Shown one piece after another: positions 8,451-17,261 of a DNA stretch of 64,000 bases. The notes beneath the pieces are model-generated. The model worked only from the letters and a program-made list of their open reading frames with translations. It was not told where the DNA came from and did not search any database. The stretch spans positions 186,001-250,000 of the forward strand of contig NZ_BEWN01000002.1 of NCBI RefSeq assembly GCF_002723955.1. Direction: 5' to 3'. Each line of letters opens with the position of its first letter. Within the stretch, counting starts at the first letter, position 1. The stretch comes from Gluconobacter frateurii. Its GTDB lineage: Bacteria > Pseudomonadota > Alphaproteobacteria > Acetobacterales > Acetobacteraceae. The translations under genes were made by a program, and so were the position numbers.

Positions 8451-9179
8451 CTATTCGAGACCTTCCGCGATGGCAGAAACACGTTCAGGTTGCATGATTG
8501 TAATGTGTGTAATGCCGCGAATGCCTATGAGGCCTTCACGTTTGAAGGCGCTCAACACTCGACTGACTGTCTCAATAGTGAGTCCTAAATAATCGGCAAT
8601 ATCCGTACGGGACATTGGGAGGTCGAGTTCGATCTGATGCGGAGTGCCCTGACACATAGGCCCCAGAAGCTTGATACGTTCCATAAGGAAGGTGGCAAGG
8701 CGTTCCCGGGCTGTCTTGCGACCCAGGAGGGTCATCCGTGCCTGCATCAAAGTCAGCTCCCGAGACGCTTCCTGTCTGAGTCGATGCTCCAGATTGGGAA
8801 AGCGGTCCGTGAGTCTCTGCATGGATGCATGGGGAAAGCGACATAGAACCGCAGTGCCGAGCGCCTCTGCACCAAATGCATAGCTTTTCGAGGCTGCCAG
8901 CCCCAGAAAATCGCCACCTTCAGCAAAGCCGGTAATTTGGCGGCGTCCATCAGGAAGAAGTGTGAAAATTTTGACACGTCCCCCGGTTACAACAAAGAAA
9001 TCATGAGCCGGAGAGCCTTCTTCTATAAATGATCGACCATTCGGGACGGTCATTTTTGAAGACTCGCTTGCGAGGATAGCCAGATCACAGTCTTCGATCG
9101 CACGGCAGATACTGTGTTCACGCCCGATGCAGTGTGAGCAACGGTCATGAATTTCTTCCGGGATGCGTGACGATGTCAT
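8451..9179 (-). CDS. FNR/FnrL-type oxygen-sensing Crp-family regulator
   Basis: 242 residues from the ATG at 9179. Cys14, Cys17 and Cys25 (C-x2-C-x7-C) plus Cys113 in the VLCRFP stretch match the four cluster ligands of FNR proteins, so a [4Fe-4S] oxygen sensor is expected; Cys31 is an extra cysteine. A cyclic-nucleotide-type beta roll (about 40-130), a dimer helix, and a helix-turn-helix with SRTDIADYLGLTIETVSRVL follow. In FNR the E--SR recognition residues read the TTGAT half site; here ETVSR is kept. It is divergent from ompW with an FNR box between, which suggests autoregulation. Confidence 0.88.
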   Translation of the reverse strand: MTSSRIPEEIHDRCSHCIGREHSICRAIEDCDLAILASESSKMTVPNGRSFIEEGSPAHDFFVVTGGRVKIFTLLPDGRRQITGFAEGGDFLGLAASKSYAFGAEALGTAVLCRFPHASMQRLTDRFPNLEHRLRQEASRELTLMQARMTLLGRKTARERLATFLMERIKLLGPMCQGTPHQIELDLPMSRTDIADYLGLTIETVSRVLSAFKREGLIGIRGITHITIMQPERVSAIAEGLE

Positions 9180-9250
9180 GACTGTTTGTTCTCTCCCGGC
9201 ATGAAACATTTCCTCTGGCAGCCACACCTATAACACATAATTCCCCAGAC

Positions 9251-9264
9251 TTGATCCAGGTCAA
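9251..9264. promoter_or_regulatory. FNR box between the FNR-type gene and ompW
   Basis: TTGATCCAGGTCAA fits TTGAY-N4-RTCAA and has 5-base arms with one departure from perfect symmetry. It lies 72 bases before the regulator's ATG and 59 bases before that of ompW. The position allows control of both genes; which one is activated or repressed is not clear, as I see no strong -10 at the classic spacing. Confidence 0.7.
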
Positions 9265-9322
9265 GGTGAGGTGGGGGGAGGAGTGCTTTCTGAGGTCAAC
9301 TATTGTTGATGGAACCTCCCGT

Positions 9323-10096
9323 ATGAAGACGTCCGCTTTTGCGCTGGTCGCTGCCCTGGGTCTGGTAGCTGCTCCTGCTTTTGCACAGACAACAGCCCCG
9401 CAGGCCACTGTTTCTGCTCCGATGACCACGGCTCCCGTTCCGCAGGTTAATATCGTGCCCCCAGCTTCGGGTCATTGCGGCCTGTTTGAAACCTGCGCGA
9501 ACACGAAGATCGGTTTGGGCAAGGGTGACTTCCTGATCCGTCTGTCGGCTCTGGGTGTGATCCCTGAAGACACGTCTTCTCGCGTGAAGGTGATCGGGGG
9601 GCGGGTGAAAGCCACCAATCAGGTCGCTCCCGAATTCACGTTCGAGTATTTCTTTACGGATCATATCTCTCTTGATCTGATCGCAGCCAGCACCCGTCAT
9701 GAACTGGCCGCTGAAGACACAGCTCTGGGCAAGGTTGATCTGGGTAGCACATGGGTTCTGCCGCCAACGCTGACGCTCGCCTGGCATTTCCGTCCGCACA
9801 AGCGTTTCAACCCGTATGCAGGTGTCGGCCTGACGCTGGCGTTCTTCCATAACATCAGCCCGGCTGGTGGCGCTGTCCAGAAACTTGACCTTCGCACGAC
9901 CGTTGGGCCGGCCGCGAATATCGGCTTCGACTATCAGCTCGTCGGCAACTGGTTTTTCAACTTCGATGCAAAGCAGATGTGGCTCTCCGTTCCTGCTTTC
10001 GTCAACGAGCGCGGCGGAGCTTCGGGTCCCTACATCCACGCACGTGACAGCCTGAACCCGACGACGGTTGCAGCAGGTATCGAATATCGTTTCTGA
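9323..10096 (+). CDS. ompW: OmpW-family outer membrane protein
   Basis: 257 residues from the ATG at 9323, chosen because it gives a signal peptide (MKTSAFALVAALGLVAAP, cut after AFA). The body has the small eight-strand barrel features of OmpW: GDFLIRLSALGVIPED near the mature N-terminus, APEFTFEYFFTDHISLDLIA, LPPTLTLAWHFRP, YAGVGLTLAFF, and the terminal aromatic (AGIEYRF). OmpW proteins form narrow hydrophobic channels in the outer membrane. A strong terminator follows. The upstream FNR box suggests oxygen-linked expression, as is known for ompW in enterobacteria. Confidence 0.92.
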   Translation: MKTSAFALVAALGLVAAPAFAQTTAPQATVSAPMTTAPVPQVNIVPPASGHCGLFETCANTKIGLGKGDFLIRLSALGVIPEDTSSRVKVIGGRVKATNQVAPEFTFEYFFTDHISLDLIAASTRHELAAEDTALGKVDLGSTWVLPPTLTLAWHFRPHKRFNPYAGVGLTLAFFHNISPAGGAVQKLDLRTTVGPAANIGFDYQLVGNWFFNFDAKQMWLSVPAFVNERGGASGPYIHARDSLNPTTVAAGIEYRF

Positions 10097-10117
10097 TCTG
10101 AGGCTTTCAGATTGAAT

Positions 10118-10156
10118 GAAAAAGCGGCTCATTCTTTGGATGAGCCGCTTTTTTCA
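10118..10156 (+). terminator. Intrinsic terminator of ompW
   Basis: AAGCGGCTCAT and ATGAGCCGCTT form an 11-pair perfect stem with a short loop, followed by a run of T. A-rich bases precede it, so it could work in both directions. Confidence 0.9.
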
Positions 10157-10313
10157 TGTAATTTTTAAGTCAGAAGCATAAAATTTTTGCAATACGTGGC
10201 GGAGAGGCTTTAGAAAATCCGAGTTTTCAGCTTCTAGTGGTTCCGACTGACTGTGGTAGGATGTTGTTCCTGCCATGAAATCGTCGGGGTTCAGGAATAG
10301 CAGGGCGCTTTCC

Positions 10314-10339
10314 GCCTTTGCCGCCGTCGCGGCAAAGGC
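10314..10339. promoter_or_regulatory. Perfect 11-bp inverted repeat upstream of the RND operon
   Basis: GCCTTTGCCGC, a CGTC loop, and GCGGCAAAGGC form a perfect 11-pair hairpin ending 30 bases before the adaptor start. No T run follows, so it is not a simple terminator. It may be an operator or a leader hairpin for the efflux genes. The rest of 10157-10369 shows no gene. Confidence 0.55.
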
Positions 10340-10369
10340 TGTCCAGCAGATACGGGGTTTTCAAAAAGT

Positions 10370-11509
10370 ATGCGTGTTGCGCGCGTCAGCGCTCTGGCCG
10401 TTGGCCTGCTGATTCTTGTCCTTCTTCTTGGTTTCTTTCTGAGAACTCATCTGTTTGCTCCAGCGCATGTGGCTGCACCTGATGCACCCATGATGACCCG
10501 ACAGAACGGAAGTATTGTTGTCAGGGATGGCAGCCCTCTTCAGAAGCGCCTGGTTGTAACCCCCGTTGTATCGGCCCGCGATACGACTGCCATGGTGCTG
10601 CCCGCTCAGGTTGTGCCCATTCCCGATCATCAGGTGAATGTGCTGGCCCCTGCCACGGGCCGCATCATGAGTGTTGCCGTTCAGCTTGGTCAGCATGTTT
10701 CCCGTGGACAGGTTCTCGCAACCATTGCTGCCAGCGATCTGGATCAGGCCTGGGCGGACGATCGCCGCGCCCGGGCTGCACTCGACTTTGCCAAACGTGC
10801 CTATGACCGTGCCCGGGGCGTTCTGGCAGCCGGTGGGAACGCGGTAAAAGACCTGGAATCTGCGCGAAATGATCTTGCGCAGGCAGAAGCAGAGTCTCAG
10901 CGGACACATCAGCGGCTTCAGGTTCTGGGTGCACGTTCCGATTACGCTGCTCAGGGACAGGTGCCGTTGGTTTCTCCTGTTGATGGTGTCGTCTCCACAA
11001 CAAATATGGCTGTCGGGGAAAACATTACTGACTCAACGGCTGTTCAGATGACCCTGCTGGACCTTTCGTCTGTATGGGTTGCGGCAGCAGTACCAGAAGA
11101 TCGCACTGATGATCTGGCGGGTAATGTCACGCTGGATATAACCTTCCCTGCAATGCCGGGAAGGCACTGCGCGGGGCCGATGGCGACCCTTGACCCCCTC
11201 GTCAAGCCAGATACGCGGCGGGTGAACGCCTATGTGGTTTGCCCTAATTCGGATGGCACTCTGCGGCCCGGCCTTTTTGCCTCGGCAAAGCTGAATATTC
11301 CCGCGGAAGTCTCCATTTTGGTACCGAAATCTGCACTGTTGATGAACAACGATCAGGTATCCGTCTTCATTGAGACGTCTCCGCGTGTTTTCCAAAGACG
11401 CGTCGTGACGATTATCTATGATGAAGGCGATGATGTTCGCGTGCAGTCTGGTCTTTCAGCGGGTGAGCGGGTCGTGACAAGCGGCGCCATCCTGTTGAAC
11501 GACGACTGA
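10370..11509 (+). CDS. RND efflux periplasmic adaptor (HlyD/CzcB-like)
   Basis: 379 residues with an N-terminal membrane anchor (about 7-25), then the membrane-fusion fold: a lipoyl half (VNVLAPATGRIMSVAVQLGQ), a helical hairpin (about 120-185), the second lipoyl half (PLVSPVDGVVSTTNMAVGEN), a beta barrel and a membrane-proximal domain. The stretch PMATLDPLVKPDTRRVNAYV is typical of CzcB-type adaptors. It should bridge the inner-membrane pump and the outer-membrane channel encoded just downstream, 18 bases away. The metal or drug substrate is not evident; it has no His-rich tail. Confidence 0.88.
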   Translation: MRVARVSALAVGLLILVLLLGFFLRTHLFAPAHVAAPDAPMMTRQNGSIVVRDGSPLQKRLVVTPVVSARDTTAMVLPAQVVPIPDHQVNVLAPATGRIMSVAVQLGQHVSRGQVLATIAASDLDQAWADDRRARAALDFAKRAYDRARGVLAAGGNAVKDLESARNDLAQAEAESQRTHQRLQVLGARSDYAAQGQVPLVSPVDGVVSTTNMAVGENITDSTAVQMTLLDLSSVWVAAAVPEDRTDDLAGNVTLDITFPAMPGRHCAGPMATLDPLVKPDTRRVNAYVVCPNSDGTLRPGLFASAKLNIPAEVSILVPKSALLMNNDQVSVFIETSPRVFQRRVVTIIYDEGDDVRVQSGLSAGERVVTSGAILLNDD

Positions 11510-11527
11510 CCGGACAGGCCAGCCATA

Positions 11528-14500
11528 ATGATCGAACGTTTTATCGCCTGGTGCTTCGTGCGCCGGAACATCGTTTTCTTCGCTGCGGTTCTGCTGGCCC
11601 TTATGGGGAGCTTTGCGTGGCGTATTCTTCCTGTTGAGGCTTACCCTGATCTGGGCGCCGTCAGCGTTTTGGTTACGACGCAGCAGTCCGGTCTTGCGGC
11701 CGAGGAAATGGAACAGCAGGTTACCATTCCTCTGGAGCGGATGCTGGCCAGTGTGCCGGGCGTGGCAGACAGTCGCTCGACCAGTACGTTCGGCCTCTCC
11801 CTGATCACATTGATTTTTCGGGATGGCACAGACGTTTTCTGGGCCCGCCAGCAGGTGGAAACCATTCTGGCCAGCAATACGCTGCCAAATGGTGCACAGC
11901 CAACGCTTGGTCCGATTTCCGGCCCGACAGGCGAGATCTATCGCTATACGCTGGAATCCGATGACAAGAACCTGATGCAGCTTTCGGACTCGCAGAAATG
12001 GACGGTTATTCCTGCGATGCTGCATGTGCCGGGTGTTGTCAGTGTCGATAATTTCGGGGGCTTTACCCGCGAATATCAGCTGATCCTGAACCCTTCCTCC
12101 CTGATGCGGTATTCGGTTGGCCTTGAAGACGTTCTGAGCGCCATCAAGAACAACAATATCAATGCTGGCGGCGGTCGCGTCTCCCGTGGCGAACAGTCCT
12201 ATATCGTTCGCGGTGTAGGGATGATTCATTCTCTGGCAGACATGGGCAATATCGTTGTCGCCCAGCGCCACGGTGTACCGGTTCTGATCCGTGATCTGGG
12301 AACGGTACAGTTCGGACATCAGGTCCGTGAAGGCATTCTTGGCAAGGATCATAACCCCGACACCGTCGAAGGGGTCGTGACCATGCTAAGCGGGGCGAAC
12401 CCGTCCGTCGTGCTCGAAGACCTGCACCAGACGGTCGCCAAGCTCCAGAAGCAGCTTGCGCCCCAGCATATTCGCCTCGTTCCCTACATGGACCGTGACA
12501 ACCTCGTTCTTTCCACGACCCACAAGGTCACGGAAACGATGATTGAGGGCATTCTGCTGGTCGGCGTCATCCTGACGCTCTTCCTTGGCAGTCCGCGCAG
12601 CGCCATCGTTACGGCGGTAACCATTCCGCTCGCCTTGTCCGTCGTCTTCACCCTCATGCACTTCTTCGGCATGGCGGCAAACCTGTTCTCGCTTGGTGCG
12701 GTTGATTTCGGCGTGATCGTAGATGGCGCCATCGTCATCATGGAGACCATCCTTCGCATTCGCGAGGAGCGTCCGACCGAGGCCCTGAATGCCGAGGATG
12801 TTTTGACCGTCGCCAAGCGCGCTGGACATGCGATCTTCTCGTCCACGCTTGTCATTATTCTTGCTTATAGCCCGCTCTTTGCCTTTGAAGGCAGCGAGGG
12901 CAAGCTGTTCCGCCCAATGGCCTACACGGTCAGCTTTGCCCTTCTTGGCGCATTGCTCTGCGCTCTGGCGCTGATTCCGTCCTTGAGTTTTCTGGCTCTC
13001 CGCAAACCACGCCATATCTGGCACAACCGCCCGCTTGAATGGTTGCACGGACGTTATACCCACTGGCTCGGTCATTTCATTGACCGTCCGTTTATCGCCT
13101 ATATCGGGGGTGTTGGCGCACTCGTCGCAGTCGTATTCCTTGGCATGACCATCGGCCGGGAATTCCTGCCGGATCTGGATGAAGGCGCTCTCTGGATTCA
13201 GGTTCAGATGCCCACGGGTATTTCCCTGGAGAAAGGGGAGCAGATCGCCAATGAACTGCGTGATGCCGTGCGGGAATTCCCGGAAACGTCCTATGCGATT
13301 ACGCAGCTTGGTCGCTCGGATGACGGTACGGATCCCTGGACCCCGTCCCATATTGAAATGCCGGTTGGTCTCAAGCCTTACGATCAGTGGCCTTCAGGTG
13401 AGAACAAGGCGCAGTTCGTGCAACGTCTGCGCGCCAGACTGGCCAAGGTGCCGGGGATTGATTTTGGCATCAGCCAGCCGATTCAGGATAACATGAGCGA
13501 TCTGGTGGGCGGTGCTCATAGCCCGCTCGTCCTGCGTGTCTACGGAAATGATTTTCAGGAACTGCGTCGGATCGGCCAGCAGATCGTGGACGTTCTGCAT
13601 CAGGTTCCCGGAACGGCAGAAGCCTCGATCTTTCAGGAGCCCCGTATCCCGCAGATCGCCGTTACGGCAGATCGTCTTGCTGCGGCCCGTTATGGAATCA
13701 GCGTCTCCGATATTTCCGACATGGTGTCCTACGCCATCGGTGATGCGCCGATCTCTACCGTCTATGAGGATGACCGCTTCTACAACGCAACGCTCCGTAT
13801 CCCGCGCAAGGATGCACAGGATCTCCAGAGCCTTGCCCAGCTTCCCCTGCTGGACGCAGAGGGGGCCTACATTCCTCTGTCACAGGTGGCGCATGTGGGT
13901 GTACGCATGGGGGAGAGCAACATTGCCCATGAGCTGAGCCATCGCCAGATCACGATCCGAGTGGATAATGGTCAGCGTCCCCTGTCGCAGTATCTGGCAG
14001 ATGCACAGGCGCAGATCGAAAAGTCCGTCCACTACGACAAGGAAAAGTACACGCTTGAATGGGCTGGAACCTTCCAGCAACAGGAGCGTGCGCAAAAGCG
14101 TCTGACCATCGCGCTGGCCATCATGTTCGCCATGATGCTGGTCCTGCTGTTCATCGAGTTCGGCAAGATCCGCCATGCCCTGCTCATTCTGAGCGTGGTG
14201 CCTCTAGCCACGCTGGGCGGTCTGATTGCCCTGCATGTGCGCGGTGAAACCCTCAATATCGCCACAGCCGTTGGATTTATCGCTCTGTTCGGGGTCGCGG
14301 TGCAGAACGGCATCATCATGATTTCCAGCATCAACCGCCATCGCGCGGAAGGTCATCCGGTCCGTTCGGCGACGATTATGGGGGCTGCCGAACGGTTCCG
14401 CCCGGTTCTCATGACCGCCACGGTTGCCAGTGCCGGTATGCTTCCGGCGGCCATGGCAACTGGTGTTGGAACGGACGTACAGCGCGGTCTGGCTACTGTG

Positions 14501-14638
14501 GTGGTTGGGGGGCTTGGTATCGCCACGCTTCTTACGCTCTTTGCTTTGCCAGTCTATTTCAGTGAACTCGAAATGTGGGTGGAGCGCCGGAATGTCCGTC
14601 GTGCCAAGCCTGTGGAAGAAAGCGGAGCCCAGTCATGA
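11528..14638 (+). CDS. Heavy-metal-type RND efflux pump (CzcA/CusA family)
   Basis: 1036 residues, the usual length for the family, with 12 expected membrane helices in two sets of six split by large periplasmic loops. The motif DFGVIVDGAIVIMET in the fourth helix is the signature of the heavy-metal (HME) branch, where the acidic residues carry protons. The start ERFIAWCFVRRNIVFF and the loop EAYPDLGAVSV are also typical. It works with the adaptor upstream and the outer-membrane factor downstream, whose ATG overlaps its stop. Likely exports divalent or monovalent metal cations; specificity is unknown. Confidence 0.9.
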   Translation: MIERFIAWCFVRRNIVFFAAVLLALMGSFAWRILPVEAYPDLGAVSVLVTTQQSGLAAEEMEQQVTIPLERMLASVPGVADSRSTSTFGLSLITLIFRDGTDVFWARQQVETILASNTLPNGAQPTLGPISGPTGEIYRYTLESDDKNLMQLSDSQKWTVIPAMLHVPGVVSVDNFGGFTREYQLILNPSSLMRYSVGLEDVLSAIKNNNINAGGGRVSRGEQSYIVRGVGMIHSLADMGNIVVAQRHGVPVLIRDLGTVQFGHQVREGILGKDHNPDTVEGVVTMLSGANPSVVLEDLHQTVAKLQKQLAPQHIRLVPYMDRDNLVLSTTHKVTETMIEGILLVGVILTLFLGSPRSAIVTAVTIPLALSVVFTLMHFFGMAANLFSLGAVDFGVIVDGAIVIMETILRIREERPTEALNAEDVLTVAKRAGHAIFSSTLVIILAYSPLFAFEGSEGKLFRPMAYTVSFALLGALLCALALIPSLSFLALRKPRHIWHNRPLEWLHGRYTHWLGHFIDRPFIAYIGGVGALVAVVFLGMTIGREFLPDLDEGALWIQVQMPTGISLEKGEQIANELRDAVREFPETSYAITQLGRSDDGTDPWTPSHIEMPVGLKPYDQWPSGENKAQFVQRLRARLAKVPGIDFGISQPIQDNMSDLVGGAHSPLVLRVYGNDFQELRRIGQQIVDVLHQVPGTAEASIFQEPRIPQIAVTADRLAAARYGISVSDISDMVSYAIGDAPISTVYEDDRFYNATLRIPRKDAQDLQSLAQLPLLDAEGAYIPLSQVAHVGVRMGESNIAHELSHRQITIRVDNGQRPLSQYLADAQAQIEKSVHYDKEKYTLEWAGTFQQQERAQKRLTIALAIMFAMMLVLLFIEFGKIRHALLILSVVPLATLGGLIALHVRGETLNIATAVGFIALFGVAVQNGIIMISSINRHRAEGHPVRSATIMGAAERFRPVLMTATVASAGMLPAAMATGVGTDVQRGLATVVVGGLGIATLLTLFALPVYFSELEMWVERRNVRRAKPVEESGAQS

Positions 14639-16146
14639 AGCGGCTTCTGAACGGTTCGACAACCCTTCTGGGTCTGCTGGTTCTGTCAGCCTGTGCGGTC
14701 GGTCCGGACTTTCATCGCCCTGATCTCCCAAAAGGCATGGACTATCAGTCTGCTCCACGCACGCCCACGGCTGGCCATGGCGTAACGGGATCTGGTGTGT
14801 CCCAGACGTTCCAGAGTGGCGTGGATATTCCAGGCAAGTGGTGGGAAATCTTCCAGAACCCCTCGCTTAACGCGCTGGTGGAACAGGCCCTCACTAATAA
14901 CCAGTCCCTGAAAGCCATGCAGACAGGCCTGAAATCTGCGTGGGAACAACGCCGGATTGAAGGGGCGGGTCTGTATCCAACGCTCTCGGCTTCGTTCAAT
15001 CCGACACGGAACAAAACCTCCCGCGTCTACTCACCGGTTCCGAACAACAATAGCTGGCTCTACAACGTCCATACGGCTCAGCTGACCGTCGGTTATGTAC
15101 CTGACCTGTGGGGCGGAACGCGGCGTGCCATTGAAGCTGCTGGAGCACAGGCGGATATCCAGAAGTTCCAGCTTGAAGCCACTGCCCTGACGATGATCTC
15201 CGATCTGGTCAATGCAACGATCGAGGAAGCGTCTCTTCGGGCGCAAATTTCGGCGACGCAGGACCTCATTACGTCTCAGAAATCTACGCTGACCCTGATT
15301 ACGAAGCGTCAGAAGCTAGGCGATGCGTCCCAGCAGGATATGGTGGCCCAGCTTGCCTCCGTTGCGCAGCTTGAAGCCACACTTCCAACTTTGAAGCTGC
15401 AACTGGCACAGACACGGGATCAGATGGCCGTTCTGGTCGGTGTGGCGCCCAACTCACCTTTGCCGGAATTCCGGCTCGAACAGTTCACCTTGCCTCAGAC
15501 GCTTCCCGTTTCATTGCCTTCTGATCTCCTGAACCAGCGGCCTGACGTCCGGGCTGCCCAGGCTCAGATCCAGTCTGCAAGTGCACAGGTCGGCGTTGCC
15601 ATTGCCAACCGTCTGCCCAATGTGCAGCTTAGTGCGCTGCCCGGGCAGGCGGTTGGTACGATGAGCGATTTCTTTAAGCCGGGATATGGGAACTGGACGA
15701 TCGCCGCCACTGTGATGCAGCCAATTTTCCAGGGCGGTTCCCTCCTGCATGCAGAGCGGCAGGCACGCGACAACTTGCTGCAGGCGAACGAGACCTATAA
15801 GGCAACTGTGCTGACAGCCATTCAGGATGTGGCTGACAGCCTGCATGCACTGGATTTTGACGCAGATGCCTTGCAGGCAAACCAGAGCACTTATGATGCA
15901 ACAGCTCAAAGCCTGAAAATCGCTCACGCGCAGCTTCGGCTCGGGGATGCCAGCCAACTCATGGTGCTGCAGGCCCAGCAGGCCAATGCCCAGGCGCGGC
16001 TCGCGCTCGTACAGGCACAGGGTGCACGCTATTCGGATAGCGTTGCCCTGTTCCAGTCACTCGGGGGGGGCTGGTGGAATCGCAACGATCTGGGAATGAC
16101 CCCGGCAGCGCAGAAGGCGCTCGGAAAGTCCCTCGTTCCCTGGTGA
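14635..16146 (+). CDS. Outer-membrane efflux lipoprotein (NodT/TolC family)
   Basis: 503 residues from the ATG at 14635, which overlaps the pump stop by four bases. It starts with a lipoprotein signal (LLGLLVLSAC), then CAVGPDFHRPDLP, standard for NodT-type factors. The two OEP repeats form the trimeric alpha-helical tunnel; typical pieces are WWEIFQNPSLNALVEQALTN, PDLWGGTRRAIEAAGAQ and SDLLNQRPDVRAAQAQI. It completes a three-part efflux system with the two preceding genes. No dedicated metal regulator gene is next to the operon. Confidence 0.9.
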   Translation: MKRLLNGSTTLLGLLVLSACAVGPDFHRPDLPKGMDYQSAPRTPTAGHGVTGSGVSQTFQSGVDIPGKWWEIFQNPSLNALVEQALTNNQSLKAMQTGLKSAWEQRRIEGAGLYPTLSASFNPTRNKTSRVYSPVPNNNSWLYNVHTAQLTVGYVPDLWGGTRRAIEAAGAQADIQKFQLEATALTMISDLVNATIEEASLRAQISATQDLITSQKSTLTLITKRQKLGDASQQDMVAQLASVAQLEATLPTLKLQLAQTRDQMAVLVGVAPNSPLPEFRLEQFTLPQTLPVSLPSDLLNQRPDVRAAQAQIQSASAQVGVAIANRLPNVQLSALPGQAVGTMSDFFKPGYGNWTIAATVMQPIFQGGSLLHAERQARDNLLQANETYKATVLTAIQDVADSLHALDFDADALQANQSTYDATAQSLKIAHAQLRLGDASQLMVLQAQQANAQARLALVQAQGARYSDSVALFQSLGGGWWNRNDLGMTPAAQKALGKSLVPW

Positions 16147-16197
16147 AGACACGGAAGAAAAGCAGTTTCGCGAAGTAAAGATCACGGACTGCGTTTC

Positions 16198-16419
16198 TCA
16201 GAGGTTTTGAAAAGCCTGTGCAAGCTCTTTCTGAGCATCTGATGGATCTCTGAAGCCAGCATCGACTTGTCCATTCAGCCAGCCGTGGCAGTAGGACGGA
16301 GATTTGTCAGACCCTGGTTCCGTCATTCCATGGAAGCCATCCAGATAGCCTTCCAGAATGTCGGCATCATCCAGTTTCCGGAATTCGGGTATCGTTCTGA
16401 CCGGCTCGAACTCGGCCAT
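16198..16419 (-). CDS. Small protein, possibly ribosome-modulation-factor-like
   Basis: 73 residues, soluble, with GAGGA eight bases before the ATG. The core is EGYLDGFHG...SPSYCHGWLNGQVDAGF: an aromatic-Gly pair, a gap, then a YxxGWxNGxxDxG half. This two-part layout recalls Rmf-superfamily proteins (GYxAGLxG...WxxGW), which bind 70S ribosomes in stationary phase. The match is by pattern only, so the function is inference. It is convergent with the efflux operon and divergent from the acyltransferase gene. Confidence 0.5.
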   Translation of the reverse strand: MAEFEPVRTIPEFRKLDDADILEGYLDGFHGMTEPGSDKSPSYCHGWLNGQVDAGFRDPSDAQKELAQAFQNL

Positions 16420-16514
16420 TTTCGTTCCTCATACAATAACGACTGCAAGATGCCTGACCGCAGGCCGGCCAGCAAATACTCTTGGTGTGTCCCACAACAT
16501 GGAGCACACAAGAG

Positions 16515-17261
16515 ATGTCTCTCAAAACTACCCCATTCCTCCAGGGTGCATCGGTTCAAACCCGATTACCCCAGCATCCTCGGCTGAGCGCCCCGGATTA
16601 TACCGCGAAGCTCGCGATTGATCCTCAGACATGCGAAGACGCATACCGCCTAAGGTATGAAAGTTATCTTACTTCCGGGTACATAGAACCAAACGCGACC
16701 GGCCGGTTTGTTGATGACTATGACCCAATGGCCAACAGCCGCACCGTCGTCATCTACCGGAACGATGTTCCACTGGCGTCTGTCCGGGTATCCTTACTCG
16801 TTGCCGGAACGAATCTGCGCTCCCCGGGGGCCGATACCTTTCCTGAAACAGTGGAAAGACTTCTGACGGCGATTCCTCTTTCTGCAAGCGGGCCTGGGCG
16901 AGGGCTGGAACTCACGCGACTGGTTCGTAGCCCGGCAGCGCAGAACAATCAGGGACTTGTTTTCCTGCTGTACCGAGTAGCCGGTTATCTGGGCATGATG
17001 GCTCATGCGCAGGTGGGTTTTGCGTGCGTCCGGAAGAACCATGTGTCGTTTTACAAGCGACTTGGTTACCAGCCCGAGACGGACCTGCGCCCCTATCCTG
17101 GGCTGAATTGCCCCATGCAGCTCATGTCATCGAACCGGCAACGGTATGACGAGATCCGGGCCTCTTTTCCTCTGATCGATCCCTTCACGAGTGCCACCGA
17201 TGGTCTCGAAAATCTTCTTTCTGGCGGCAGTGTCGCCCTTTGGCTGCGAGGAGCCGCGTAA
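16515..17261 (+). CDS. FeeM-like N-acyl amino acid synthase (GNAT fold)
   Basis: 248 residues from the ATG at 16515; an in-frame start at 16482 also exists. The sequence follows the FeeM/autoinducer-synthase-like group: DAYRLRYESYLTSGYI, FVDDYDPMANSRTVVIYRND, ASVRVSLLV, then GLELTRLVRSP and GMMAHAQVGFACVRKNHVSFYKRLGY. These enzymes move an acyl chain from acyl-ACP to an amino acid. The C-terminal 60 residues carry no clear motif. The stop overlaps the next start (TAATG), so it is coupled to the methyltransferase-like gene. The amino acid and acyl chain used are unknown. Confidence 0.75.
   Translation: MSLKTTPFLQGASVQTRLPQHPRLSAPDYTAKLAIDPQTCEDAYRLRYESYLTSGYIEPNATGRFVDDYDPMANSRTVVIYRNDVPLASVRVSLLVAGTNLRSPGADTFPETVERLLTAIPLSASGPGRGLELTRLVRSPAAQNNQGLVFLLYRVAGYLGMMAHAQVGFACVRKNHVSFYKRLGYQPETDLRPYPGLNCPMQLMSSNRQRYDEIRASFPLIDPFTSATDGLENLLSGGSVALWLRGAA

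Noticed and set aside
9296-10132. 278-codon minus-strand open frame
   Set aside because: Antisense to ompW, with many Arg and Cys as expected for a shadow frame.
10275-10369. Possible upstream ATG for the RND adaptor
   Set aside because: It is out of frame with the adaptor and would give only a short basic peptide.
11456-12352. 298-codon minus-strand open frame
   Set aside because: Antisense to the RND pump gene; no signal peptide or motif.
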